Positions 8,012 through 17,862 of a stretch of 26,471 bases of DNA are shown one piece after another. Made by a program: the position numbers and the translations under genes. The notes under the pieces were generated by a model. The model saw nothing but the letters and a program-made list of their open reading frames with translations, searched no databases and had not been told where the DNA came from. Numbering within the stretch: position 1 is the stretch's first letter; the number at the start of each line of letters is the position of its first letter. The DNA comes from CAZKXX01 sp964556705 (GTDB lineage: Bacteria; Acidobacteriota; Terriglobia; UBA7540): positions 1 through 26,471 of the forward strand of contig CAZKXX010000051.1 of the NCBI GenBank assembly GCA_964556705.1. The letters run 5' to 3'.

Positions 8012-8899
8012 ATGCCAACGCCCGCGCAGGACAAACTGCTCGCCTTCCGGCCGCAGCATTCTTATTTCGTAGGGATTGATTCCGACGGCTGCGTCTTCGA
8101 CTCGATGGAGATCAAGCACAAGGAGTGCTTTATCCCTAACATCATCAAATACTGGAAGTTACAGGCGATTTCCAAGTACGCGCGCGCCGCCGCGGAGTTT
8201 GTTAACCTCTACTCCAAGTGGCGCGGCATCAATCGCTTCCCCGCCCTGACGAAGACGTTTGAACTGCTTCGCGACTGGCCCGAGCCCATGCGGCGCGGCG
8301 TCAAGCCCGCCGACCTCGCGCCGCTTCAGAAGTGGATTGATTCCGGTGTGGCGCTGGGAAATCCTACGCTCAAAGCTGAAGCCGAAAAAACCGGCGACCC
8401 GATTCTTAAACTCGCGCTCGAATGGAGCGAGGCCGTCAACCGCGCGATCGCCGATATGGTCGAAGGCGTTCCGCCCTTCCCCTTCTTCCGCGAAAGCGTT
8501 GAGCGGCTGCGCCGTCAGGCTGACATCATTTGCGTTTCCGCCACGCCCGGCGAAGCGCTCGTCCGCGAATGGCATGAGCACGACATCGCCCAATACGCCG
8601 CCATCATCTGCGGACAGGAAATGGGCAGCAAAAAAGAACACCTGAGACTCACGGCGGGCGGGAAATATCCCAAAGACCACGTACTGATGATCGGCGACGC
8701 GCCCGGCGACCTCTCCGCCGCGCGCGCGAACGGCGCGCTCTTCTATCCCGTCAATCCCGGCCGCGAAGACCAGTCCTGGGAACGCTTCTTCCGCGAAGCC
8801 ATTGACCGCTTCTTCGCCGGAACTTACGCCGGCGAGTACGAAGCCGCGCTCATCGCTGAGTTCGACGCCCTGCTGCCCGAAGCACCGCCGTGGAAGTAA
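8012..8899 (+). CDS. HAD-superfamily hydrolase
   Basis: Haloacid-dehalogenase-fold phosphohydrolase of unknown substrate, 295 residues, predicted cytoplasmic. Motif I is DSDGCVFDS (nucleophile Asp23, general acid Asp25), motif II is the Ser of CVSATPG, the motif III lysine is probably in KYPKDHV, and motif IV is IGDAPGD. A long helical cap lies between motifs I and II (about residues 35-165), as in C1-capped phosphatases. The ATG at 8012 is chosen because CAGGAGG lies 9 nt upstream and the homologous-looking core begins soon after; upstream in-frame codons run through the divergent rimP leader. It is transcribed divergently from rimP. A TATCAT at 7948-7953 may be its -10 element, but no convincing -35 was found. 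It is not next to genes that reveal the substrate. Confidence 0.87.
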   Translation: MPTPAQDKLLAFRPQHSYFVGIDSDGCVFDSMEIKHKECFIPNIIKYWKLQAISKYARAAAEFVNLYSKWRGINRFPALTKTFELLRDWPEPMRRGVKPADLAPLQKWIDSGVALGNPTLKAEAEKTGDPILKLALEWSEAVNRAIADMVEGVPPFPFFRESVERLRRQADIICVSATPGEALVREWHEHDIAQYAAIICGQEMGSKKEHLRLTAGGKYPKDHVLMIGDAPGDLSAARANGALFYPVNPGREDQSWERFFREAIDRFFAGTYAGEYEAALIAEFDALLPEAPPWK

Positions 8900-8958
8900 G
8901 ACGACTGGGTCGCTCCCCGGTTGGGCCGCCAGTTCGAGACACAAAAACGTCGCCCCCC

Positions 8959-8987
8959 TTGACAGTCGATGAGGTTCACGTTCTAGG
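8959..8987 (+). promoter_or_regulatory. Possible promoter of the 177-residue membrane protein gene
   Basis: A perfect -35 TTGACA at 8959-8964 is followed after 17 bp by TCTAGG, a poor -10. The -35 is convincing and the -10 is not; start would be roughly 60 nt upstream of the gene at 9052. Confidence 0.35.
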
Positions 8988-9051
8988 CTCGAAGCAGGCG
9001 AGAGTGCACGCGTAGGTCTATCCCACGCTCTTGCCTGGAGGTGACACATCC

Positions 9052-9585
9052 ATGAGAGAAAAATCGAATCTTTTGAAAGCGACTATGATCGCTGCCGTTG
9101 TGGGTGTCATCTGGGCCGCTTTCAGCTTAAGGTACGTCCCGCGTGGGGTTGAGGCTGCAACTTTGACGGTGTTGACCATGACCTTGGTCGCCGTCGTCTG
9201 GTACACCCACGAGACGCACCTGTTGCGGCTTCAACATTTCCGGCCGTACGTTTTGCTGATCCGATCTGGCGACAAGCAATACCAATATGTCAATGCGGGG
9301 AATGGAGCGGCCCTGAACGTGCGGGTTACAGACACTACGCCCAACAGGAACGACGTTGCGTGGGATTCTGTTCCATACTTGGGCCGTTGGGGACAGTCAC
9401 ACGATCTGGTTTTCAGCGGCTCTCTCACCTCTGCTCCCGACCCTGTCATAAGTCATTGCAAGCCCGAGATCCAGGTGAAGGTTGCTTTTGACGATGTTGA
9501 GGGAAACTCTTACGAGAGTTGGATGGAGTATGGCGCGGAGGATGGACGAATCGTGAACACTGTTAGGAAGTCGCACCGTCGATAG
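9052..9585 (+). CDS. Two-helix membrane protein, unknown function
   Basis: Not recognised. The 177-residue protein has two predicted transmembrane helices near the N-terminus (ATMIAAVVGVIWAAFSL and a second stretch ending in TLVAVVWYT). A charged HETHLLRLQHFRPY linker follows, then a soluble C-terminal domain of about 110 residues rich in beta-type sequence. This layout, with paired helices and an RP-Y linker, is seen in many uncharacterised bacterial membrane proteins. The ATG at 9052 is set by a strong GGAGGTGA Shine-Dalgarno 7 nt upstream. The gene is visibly less G/C-biased at third positions than its core neighbours and begins an accessory stretch that runs to about 10960, suggesting horizontal origin. 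Nothing indicates a partner gene. Confidence 0.75.
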   Translation: MREKSNLLKATMIAAVVGVIWAAFSLRYVPRGVEAATLTVLTMTLVAVVWYTHETHLLRLQHFRPYVLLIRSGDKQYQYVNAGNGAALNVRVTDTTPNRNDVAWDSVPYLGRWGQSHDLVFSGSLTSAPDPVISHCKPEIQVKVAFDDVEGNSYESWMEYGAEDGRIVNTVRKSHRR

Positions 9586-9611
9586 AACTCTGGAATCGAT
9601 GCTGCCCCGCC

Positions 9612-9632
9612 GCGGCCTTACGGGCTGGCCGC
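9612..9632. terminator. Hairpin between convergent genes
   Basis: GCGGCC at 9612-9617 pairs with GGCCGC at 9627-9632 around a 9-nt loop. It sits between the convergent genes ending at 9585 (+) and 9695 (-) and could act as a shared terminator, but neither strand has a T-tract. Confidence 0.3.
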
Positions 9633-9694
9633 CTAGGGATCGAACCGCGAATCCAACAGACGTGCCCGGCCTGGTAAAGGTCGAGCATGAGAGG

Positions 9695-10093
9695 CTACTT
9701 CGACTGCCAGTGCTTTAGGATGGCCGCGCACGCGTTCTTAGCGACGTTCTTGGGGCGCCGGGCTTTGCCGGAATCCAGCAGCTTCCCTTCCCGGTCGTAG
9801 AGGTTCCAGATCGCCTTATACGAGTCGTACCCGAGTACGAAATCGGCTTTATCCGGCACCGCGGTGACTTCGACGCCCTTGCAGGCTTTGGATTTGAGTA
9901 TTTCAGAGCCGAGGACTTCCTGATGCTCGGTCTGGTGTGAACTACCGACCACCACTCCTGGAGCAACTCCAACGCCGAGGTAACTGGTGGAAGCGGTGGG
10001 GCGGATATGGACCATGGGGGCGTCGCCAGCGCGCAATGCAATTGCGCAAGTCAAGAGCGTAGAGCCCAAAAGACTGAACGTCACCTTGTTCAC
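9695..10093 (-). CDS. Small secreted protein, unknown function
   Basis: 132-residue protein with an N-terminal signal peptide (NKVTFSLLGSTLLTCAIALRAGDA). The mature part contains KADFVLGYD, a nucleus WNLYDREGKLLDSGKARRPKN and KNACAAILKHW at the end. This pattern resembles small secreted proteins common in Acidobacteriota that carry a KADYVV-type strand, a D-x-x-G-x-L hairpin and a conserved Ala-Cys-x-Ala-Ile helix; I base that on memory, not a search. Two cysteines in the mature part could form a disulfide. The GTG start at 10093 overlaps the upstream membrane-protein stop by four bases (GTGA), so translation is probably coupled and the two products probably work together. No function can be assigned. 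Confidence 0.72.
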   Translation of the reverse strand: MNKVTFSLLGSTLLTCAIALRAGDAPMVHIRPTASTSYLGVGVAPGVVVGSSHQTEHQEVLGSEILKSKACKGVEVTAVPDKADFVLGYDSYKAIWNLYDREGKLLDSGKARRPKNVAKNACAAILKHWQSK

Positions 10094-10386
10094 GGGTTCC
10101 CCCTTTCGCTTTCTGTTTCGCGGGCCACGAGCCAGATTTCGTAATCCTTGAAGCCTTTGCGAAGAATCGTTCTGATTGCTACAACTGAAACAGAGAAGTA
10201 GATGACGGAACCGACGAAGTAACGGAGAAGCAAAAACGCTTCGTTACTTCGTCCGTGAACAAACACGAAAGCGAAGGCAACTGGAAGATTGAGCAGGATT
10301 CCCCAAAGAAGTAGCCGCCAAGTGTACGCCCACCAAATATCCACGGCATGAGTGAAGGTAGGGGTGATCTTCACAACCCTTTGCAT
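10090..10386 (-). CDS. Small membrane protein, unknown function
   Basis: 98-residue protein with two or three hydrophobic segments (WWAYTWRLLLWGILLNLPVA, FAFVFV, and YFVGSVIYFSVSVVAI) and a charged cytoplasmic tail ending in ARETESERGNP. ATG at 10386, with GAGGTG 4 nt upstream. Its stop overlaps the GTG of the secreted-protein gene, making a two-gene unit. Base composition is lower in G/C than the core genes. No family recognised. Confidence 0.65.
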   Translation of the reverse strand: MQRVVKITPTFTHAVDIWWAYTWRLLLWGILLNLPVAFAFVFVHGRSNEAFLLLRYFVGSVIYFSVSVVAIRTILRKGFKDYEIWLVARETESERGNP

Positions 10387-10553
10387 CGAACACCTCTAAT
10401 TCAGTTGCAGGTCAGCGTCCGGGCGAGTTTTCGCTCTTCTGTAATTTTGGAGCGCCGTACCATCCTGCCTTATTTTCAATCATCTCGAAAGCCTTTCCCC
10501 GACTCGCTCCGGCTAACGTTTATCGGTGCATTCAGCAAATCGTCATCCTAACT

Positions 10554-10862
10554 TCAGTTCGCGCTCGACGTCTGGCTTTTCGGAGCGCGGAGTTTGAGGT
10601 TGACTCCGCAGGCGGCAGCGATACGTTCCAGCGTCCTTAGCGAGTGGCCGGTGTATTCCGCGTCTTCAAGGCGGGCGATCACGGACTGGGTCGTGCCCGC
10701 ACGTTCGGCCAACTCTTGCTGGGAGAGCCGGGCCGCCTCGCGCATCTCGCGGACGAGCATCGCCAGGTCAATCTGCTGAAGACTACGCTCATACGCCCGC
10801 CGATACCGCACACTCTGCTTCATTCGTTGTTGGACGAATCCGCTGTGCCTTTCTGTTCGCAT
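10554..10862 (-). CDS. XRE-family helix-turn-helix regulator, antitoxin-like and without a toxin
   Basis: 102-residue DNA-binding protein. A Cro/C1-type helix-turn-helix covers about residues 33-90: LVREMREAARLSQQELAERAG, then TTQSVIARLEDAEY as the recognition region, then LRTLERIAAACGVNLKL. This arrangement is typical of HigA-type antitoxins and small XRE repressors. No RelE/HigB-like toxin is present on either side: the upstream gap to the amidase is 160 bp and the downstream gap to the next gene is 167 bp. It is therefore an orphan or a single-gene regulator. The ATG at 10862 has GGAG 8 nt upstream; TACAAT (minus strand, 10880-10885) may be a -10 element. It may regulate the divergent amidase or itself. 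Confidence 0.82.
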   Translation of the reverse strand: MRTERHSGFVQQRMKQSVRYRRAYERSLQQIDLAMLVREMREAARLSQQELAERAGTTQSVIARLEDAEYTGHSLRTLERIAAACGVNLKLRAPKSQTSSAN

Positions 10863-11022
10863 CCTAGGGACTCCGGACCATTGTATCGCGCAGGCGGGTC
10901 ACTTTCGAGCTTTTGCAGCTAAGCTCCAGACCATTCCTCCTTGTCCTCCGCTTGACAACTGCGCGTGAGGCACCTAGCTTTCGTAGAGAGATCTGACTGG
11001 CCGCCGGGAGGCGGCACAAGCC

Positions 11023-12582
11023 ATGGCTGATTCACGCACACGCAGAGCTTTCTTGAAAACCGCGCTCGCAAGCGTCCTTGTCGCTCCCTTCATCCGCAAG
11101 GTCGGTCGTGCGGCTGCACCGCGGGATTTCGATCCCGGCTTCGGCACGGTGAGCGAGGCGGCGCGGGCGATCCGCTCGGGCGTCATCTCCTCGCGCGAAC
11201 TCGTCGAGCACACGTTCAAGCGCATCAAGGCGTTCAATTCCAAAATCAACGCCTTCATTACGCTCGCGGAAGATTCGGCGATGGCGCGCGCCCGCGAGGC
11301 CGACGAGGCGCTCGCCGCGGGCAAACCGTGGGGGCCGCTGCACGGCCTGCCCGTCGTCATCAAGGACTGCTTCCAGACCGCCGGCGTGCGCACCACGGCC
11401 GGATCGAAAATGCTCGCAGCGTTCGTGCCCAAGCAGGACGCCGTGGCCGTGGCGCGTCTCAAGCGCGCGGGCGCCATCCTCGTCGGCAAGACGAACACAC
11501 CGGAACTTGCCGGCGACGTGCAGGCGTTCAATGAAGTCGCCGGCACCACCAACAACCCGTGGGACCTTGCGCGCACCCCCGGCGGCTCGACGGGTGGCGG
11601 AGCCGCAGCACTTGCCGCCGGCTTCGGCTTCCTCGAACTGGGCAGCGATATCGGCGGCTCCATTCGCACGCCTTGCCACTTCAGCGGAGTCTTCGGCCAC
11701 AAGCCCACGCTGAATCTCGTCCCAGTCCAGGGCCACATTCCACCGCTGCCGGGAGGCGCGGACCCTTACAACGACCTCAACGTCGCCGGTCCCATGGCAC
11801 GGAGCGCGCAAGACCTGCGGCTGGCGCTCGAAATTCTGGGCGGGCCGGCGGGCGACGAAGCTCGGGCGTACCGATGGTCCCTGCCCGCGCCGCGCGGCGC
11901 GAGCCTCAAGGACTATCGCATCGGCTACGTCGTGGATGACCCGTTCTGCCCGCTCACGGCTGAAGTTAAAGCGGTCATCGTCCGGGCGGTTGAAGCGCTG
12001 CGCAAGCAGGGCGCAAAGTTGAAGGAAGGATGGCCCGAAGGCGTGAAGCCTCAGACGACGTTCGACACTTACCTCCGCGTGCTCTCCGCGTTCTTCTCGC
12101 CGCACGCCAGTGAAGCGGAGTCGGAACGATTGAGGTCACTCGTTGAGACCCGCGACGATGATTATGCCAAGGCCTGGCTCGAGGGCGCCGCGCTCTCGCA
12201 TCGGGAATGGATCGCGCAAAGCCTTCTGCGCCTGAAGTCGCGCGACCACTGGCAGCAATATTTCACGACGCATGACGCCTTCCTGATGCCGGAGAATTTC
12301 ATCACGGCGTTTCCGCACGACCACAACCTGACCTTCTTCGAACGAAGGCTCGCGACCTCCGATGGCCCGCGCCACTACGGCGACGTCCTGCGCTGGATTT
12401 GTTTCGCAACTTTGTCCGGCTGCCCGGCCACGGCCGCGCCGGTGGGACAGACGGAGTCCGGACTGCCGGTCGGCATTCAGGTGGTCGGCCCATATCTGGA
12501 GGACGTAACGCCGATTGACCTCGCCGGGCGAATCGCCGACGTACTCGGCGGCTTCGAAGCCCCGCCCGGATACACGCTCTGA
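11023..12582 (+). CDS. Secreted amidase (amidase-signature family)
   Basis: Amidase-signature hydrolase, 519 residues, cleaving an amide of unknown identity. The full Ser-cisSer-Lys triad is present: Lys114 in PVVIKD, Ser189 in GGSTGGG, and the nucleophile Ser213 in DIGGSIRTP. The N-terminus has a Tat-like signal (RTRRAFLKTALASVLVAPF), so the enzyme probably acts outside the cytoplasm, unlike GatA. No gatB or gatC is nearby, and the protein lacks context for glutamyl-tRNA amidotransferase work. The C-terminal end GLPVGIQVVGPYLEDVTPIDLAGRI is the usual family closing block. ATG at 11023 with GGGAGG upstream (11 nt). It is read divergently from the XRE gene. Confidence 0.93.
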   Translation: MADSRTRRAFLKTALASVLVAPFIRKVGRAAAPRDFDPGFGTVSEAARAIRSGVISSRELVEHTFKRIKAFNSKINAFITLAEDSAMARAREADEALAAGKPWGPLHGLPVVIKDCFQTAGVRTTAGSKMLAAFVPKQDAVAVARLKRAGAILVGKTNTPELAGDVQAFNEVAGTTNNPWDLARTPGGSTGGGAAALAAGFGFLELGSDIGGSIRTPCHFSGVFGHKPTLNLVPVQGHIPPLPGGADPYNDLNVAGPMARSAQDLRLALEILGGPAGDEARAYRWSLPAPRGASLKDYRIGYVVDDPFCPLTAEVKAVIVRAVEALRKQGAKLKEGWPEGVKPQTTFDTYLRVLSAFFSPHASEAESERLRSLVETRDDDYAKAWLEGAALSHREWIAQSLLRLKSRDHWQQYFTTHDAFLMPENFITAFPHDHNLTFFERRLATSDGPRHYGDVLRWICFATLSGCPATAAPVGQTESGLPVGIQVVGPYLEDVTPIDLAGRIADVLGGFEAPPGYTL

Positions 12583-12746
12583 GGCCAACACGGGCAAGGT
12601 CGGCGAACGTTTCTGAGCAGACGGGCACTTTTGTCATCTCCGTGTGAAGTTTTGGTCGGTCGAGTGCAAACTAAACAAGCGGTAGGGCTGGTCCGAAGGC
12701 GACTTTGTGTCGGTTTCTGATGGCCGGTGCCTGAAAGGAGGGCGAA

Positions 12747-12890
12747 ATGAACAAACAGGCCGTCCTGAATTATCTGGAAGAATTTGTCACTGTTTTCTTT
12801 CTCGCCGCCGGGCCGGCGCTCGGCGCCGTCATCGCCCTCGTCTGGCTGGTGGGATTAGTCCTGGGATTGATTGCGGTGCTGACGCGCTAA
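12747..12890 (+). CDS. 47-residue single-helix membrane protein
   Basis: A short gene with a perfect AAAGGAGGG Shine-Dalgarno 4 nt before its ATG. The product begins MNKQAVLNYLEEFVTVFFLA, has one long hydrophobic span of about 35 residues (FFLAAGP to LIAVL) and ends TR. The span is long enough for two tight helices with a GPALG turn. Nothing identifies a function. It lies 164 bp after the amidase and could be co-transcribed with it. It is followed immediately by the long heptad array. The strong ribosome binding site and clean hydrophobic pattern argue for a real gene. Confidence 0.6.
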   Translation: MNKQAVLNYLEEFVTVFFLAAGPALGAVIALVWLVGLVLGLIAVLTR

Positions 12891-12894
12891 GAAA

Positions 12895-13055
12895 GGTGTT
12901 AGGTGCCAGGCGCTGGGTGCCAGGTTTCAGCAGCCGGCCGTCAGCGAACAGCCGTGAGCCTTTACACTTTATCCCTTACCCTTTACCCCTTAGCTTTTTG
13001 ACCTTTGCTCTCCGGCCCTCTGGCGACTGCCACTGCCGACTGCCTACTGCTCTTA
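12895..13055. repeat. 23-unit degenerate heptad array
   Basis: The whole 161-bp space from just after the 47-residue gene to the stop codon of the M50 protease reads as 23 consecutive 7-bp words in one unbroken register. The word drifts along the array: GGTGCCA-like units first, then GCCGTCA-like, then CCCTTTA-like, then GCCTACT-like units. No single unit length other than 7 fits. The last unit includes the protease stop codon on the minus strand. There is no coding evidence in the array. Confidence 0.75.
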
Positions 13056-14162
13056 GGTGGCGTGCCTTGCGCGTGCCAATCGCGCTGCCTGTTGCAGCGC
13101 CGATTCGATGGCCAGAAACTCGCCGACGTTTTCAGGCGTCAGCATTCCGACGAGCCGCCCGCGGTGGACGACGGGGACGGTGTGGCATTCGCAGGAGTGG
13201 AGGATCGCCAGCGCGTCTTCGAGCATGTCGTGCGAGTCGGCGGTGCGGATGTCACTTTGCATGGCCTCTCGGACCGGCAGTTTCGCGCCGCCTTTGGCGA
13301 GCGACTTCAGCAGGTTATCGCGCGTCAGGACTCCGACCACGTGCTCGTCCTCGACAATGGGGAAATCCTGCTGCCAGCCGGCGAGGATGTGGTCGATCGC
13401 GGTCGAAAGCGGGTCGTCGGGCCGCAGCGCGCGGAAGTCGGTAAGCATCACGCGCGCCACAGGAATGCCGCCCAGCGAGGTGCGCATCTGCACCATCGCC
13501 GCTTCCTGCTCGGCGCCCATCCAGACGAACAGGGCGATGAAAATCAGGAACGGATTCGTAAAGAGGCCGATCAGACCGAACAGATAGGCCATCCCCTGCC
13601 CGGTGCGCGCGGCGATCTGCGTGGCCCGCGTGTATTCCATGCGCTCGGCGAGGAAGGCGCGCAGGACGCGGCCGCCGTCCATCGGAAACGCGGGAAGCAT
13701 GTTGAACGCCACGAGCCAGATGTTGACCACCATCAGCTTGGTGAGAAAGTCGCCGCCCACCCAGCTCAGGTCTTCGAGGCCCGGCGTTCGCCCGAGCCCC
13801 GTCAGGATCGCGTAAATGGCGGCAGCGATGACCACGTTGACGGCCGGCCCCGCGAGCGCCACCCAGAGTTCCTGCCGCGGTTCGTCCGGCATGCGCTCAA
13901 GGCGCGCCAGCCCGCCGATGGGCAGCAGGGTGATATCGCGCGTGCGGATGCCGTAGCGCCGGGCCATCAGCGCGTGGCCGTATTCGTGCATCACCACGCA
14001 GACGAAGATGGCGAGGATGAAAGCCACACCGTAGAGCGCCGGCATCAGGCCGTGCCCCTGCATCCAGTGCGCAATCAGGATAAAGACGATCAGAAGCCAG
14101 AACGTGGCGTGGATGTGCACGCCGATGCCGGCGAATTCTCCGATTTTCCACGACCAGCGCAT
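13053..14162 (-). CDS. M50-family (site-2-protease-like) membrane metalloprotease with CBS pair
   Basis: Intramembrane zinc protease, 369 residues. The zinc motif HEYGH is at residues 59-63 within a transmembrane helix. The third-ligand region NMLPAFPMDGGRVLRA is typical of the SpoIVFB/Rv2625c-like group, which also carries C-terminal CBS domains. Here two CBS repeats occupy about residues 235-355 (VARVMLTDFRALRPDDPL and VREAMQSDIRTADSHDML); these usually bind adenosyl nucleotides and gate activity. Five to six hydrophobic helices are visible. The ATG at 14162 is preferred because GAGGTG lies 4 nt upstream; longer in-frame starts up to 14228 add an unlikely Arg/Pro-rich leader. The 296-bp divergent space to the malic enzyme gene holds no gene that I can see. 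Its substrate is unknown. Confidence 0.92.
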   Translation of the reverse strand: MRWSWKIGEFAGIGVHIHATFWLLIVFILIAHWMQGHGLMPALYGVAFILAIFVCVVMHEYGHALMARRYGIRTRDITLLPIGGLARLERMPDEPRQELWVALAGPAVNVVIAAAIYAILTGLGRTPGLEDLSWVGGDFLTKLMVVNIWLVAFNMLPAFPMDGGRVLRAFLAERMEYTRATQIAARTGQGMAYLFGLIGLFTNPFLIFIALFVWMGAEQEAAMVQMRTSLGGIPVARVMLTDFRALRPDDPLSTAIDHILAGWQQDFPIVEDEHVVGVLTRDNLLKSLAKGGAKLPVREAMQSDIRTADSHDMLEDALAILHSCECHTVPVVHRGRLVGMLTPENVGEFLAIESALQQAARLARARHAT

Positions 14163-14458
14163 CGTGCACCTCGGCGGCGCCATCCCGAAAGGCGGGACGC
14201 GCCACACCCTCGCTCGCGAAGTTAGCACTTCCCATAACGAACTCGCAAGCGGGGCGGGTGCCGCGCGCGTGGCGAGCCAGGCGGACCGGCGGTCGGGACT
14301 GAGCGCGACAGGCGGTCATTTTGGCGCATGCGCGCTCACTCCCCCTTCGCATTCGGAAGAAAATTGCGCGATGATGTGGGCGCGAGAACCCGGGCCGGGG
14401 CGCGGCCTGCGCCGGCCCGCTCGTTTCAGCCGGTGACGTCGCGTCGAGGGAAACCGCC

Positions 14459-16732
<2,274 letters not shown>

Positions 16733-16766
16733 AAATCCCGCCAACTGGGCAGGAATTGGAGGGTGA

Positions 16767-16797
16767 CGCAGACATGCCATGGTTTGGCATGTCTGCG
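16767..16797. terminator. Perfect 13-bp hairpin after maeB
   Basis: CGCAGACATGCCA (16767-16779) is the exact reverse complement of TGGCATGTCTGCG (16785-16797), with a 5-nt loop. It begins 35 bp after the maeB stop. No T-tract follows, so intrinsic termination is uncertain. A further half-copy, CGCAGACAT, occurs at 16809-16817. It could be a terminator, an RNA-stabilising 3' end, or a protein-binding dyad. Confidence 0.6.
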
Positions 16798-16919
16798 ATC
16801 CTCCCCCTCGCAGACATCAATGTGCGAAGTCTCCGCCACCCGTAGGGGCAAGGTATATCCTCCCTCCTCCGCGTAACCGTTCTATTTTCAGTCCAATATC
16901 GTCATACCATAAATTAGTG

Positions 16920-16948
16920 TTGACATGTAACGATTGGCCCTCTATAGT
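16920..16948 (+). promoter_or_regulatory. Near-consensus sigma70 promoter of the Cys-rich secreted protein
   Basis: TTGACA (16920-16925), exactly 17 bp, TATAGT (16943-16948). Six of six and five of six consensus positions match. The predicted start near 16955 leaves a leader of about 30 nt before a strong GGAGGT and the ATG at 16986. It lies in an A/T-rich pocket, so high constitutive expression is likely. Confidence 0.75.
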
Positions 16949-16985
16949 CGGCATAATCATAGGGAACCCAGTTCGGAGGTGCATA

Positions 16986-17735
16986 ATGAAAACTGGCATA
17001 AGTTTCCCGAAGCCCCGTGTCTTGGGCTGGAGGATTGGTTTCTCCCTCCTCTTGGTTTCCGCAGCAGGTGTCAGCTACTCTGTCCCAGGCCAAGAGCACG
17101 TCCGGCAAGAGACTAGGCTCGAGGTGTTGCCGCAGCCCGAATCTCCGGTTCTTCTCAGCGACCTCTCTGTTGAGAGGCGGTTTGCAGCAGCAAGGGGCAT
17201 CCTCCACTACAGCCTGACGAATCGATCGCACGAGGAGGTACAATCCGTAACAGTTCTGTTGGGTATTCACGACGTTTATGGAAACCCATTGGGTGGCGGA
17301 CGCTCCGTAATACGCGTCGCGCTAGCGCCAGGAGCAACCACCACCCTTAGCTCGGACCTCGCCCAAACAGGAGCTTGGCCCAGTGTGGTGGTTGCATCGG
17401 TTCAAGGAGCGACCTCCGATAGCGGCACTTGGACGGCAGACCCACAGGAGCTAATTCGGGCGATCGAGAGATTGGTGCACGGGGAGACCGGTGACAGTGA
17501 CTCCTTCGAGTTTCAGGGCGCTGCGGGTGTTCCCTTTGGCCGCGCTTTCGGGACGCGACCCTTGCAGCTACTAAGTGTCGCTCTGACCCCGCAGTGCACA
17601 CCGCCGTGCGATCCGAGCCCTTTTTGTAGAGACTGCGCGGAAACAGCAAGGTGGTACTGTAACCAGTGTATTGAATCCCAGGACTGCTCCATAACCTGCA
17701 ACTCGTGCACATGTAGTTTTACGTGCTGCCCTTAG
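16986..17735 (+). CDS. Secreted protein with a 12-cysteine C-terminal tail
   Basis: Not recognised. 249 residues, with an N-terminal signal peptide (hydrophobic core IGFSLLLVSAAGV after a basic, Pro-containing start). The middle (about residues 45-145) looks like an immunoglobulin-like or transglutaminase-associated beta domain (ILHYSLTNRSHEEVQSVTV, RVALAPGATTTLSSDL). The tail, residues 204-248, holds all 12 cysteines of the protein and none occur elsewhere. Spacing is CxxxC, CxxC, CxxC and then tight CxC and CC at the very end. Such a tail may form a disulfide knot or bind metal outside the cell. The ATG at 16986 has GGAGGT 5 nt upstream. It is a monocistronic gene between maeB and the SirB1-like gene, with lower G/C than either. 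No radical SAM or other maturation enzyme is adjacent. Confidence 0.85.
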   Translation: MKTGISFPKPRVLGWRIGFSLLLVSAAGVSYSVPGQEHVRQETRLEVLPQPESPVLLSDLSVERRFAAARGILHYSLTNRSHEEVQSVTVLLGIHDVYGNPLGGGRSVIRVALAPGATTTLSSDLAQTGAWPSVVVASVQGATSDSGTWTADPQELIRAIERLVHGETGDSDSFEFQGAAGVPFGRAFGTRPLQLLSVALTPQCTPPCDPSPFCRDCAETARWYCNQCIESQDCSITCNSCTCSFTCCP

Positions 17736-17862
17736 TTTGAAGCTCGGAAGGGTGTCGAAGATGGCTGGGCTTTCGGATTGACAGAAATAAGTAAACGCTA
17801 GATGGCACAGGCGTTGGTTTTCAGGTCCGAGATCGGCGGCCGCAGCCGCACGCTGGAAAAAT

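Noticed and set aside
7720..8034. 104-residue minus-strand frame upstream of rimP
   Set aside because: It runs through the promoter and the terminator hairpin of the rimP operon, so it cannot be a gene transcribed from that promoter.
9636..9648. tRNA T-loop-like string (GGTTCGATCCC on the minus strand)
   Set aside because: The flanking bases do not form a T-stem, and no D-arm, anticodon arm or acceptor pairing could be found; likely chance or a very decayed fragment.
10554..11022. HigBA-type toxin-antitoxin pair
   Set aside because: Only the antitoxin-like XRE gene is present; neither flank has room or sequence for a RelE/HigB toxin.
12895..13055. CRISPR-like array
   Set aside because: The unit is only 7 bp with no spacers of constant length and no cas genes in the window.
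16986..17735. RiPP (modified peptide) precursor
   Set aside because: The protein is far longer than usual precursors, has a secretion signal and a folded-looking middle domain, and no radical SAM, lanthionine or other maturation enzyme is adjacent.
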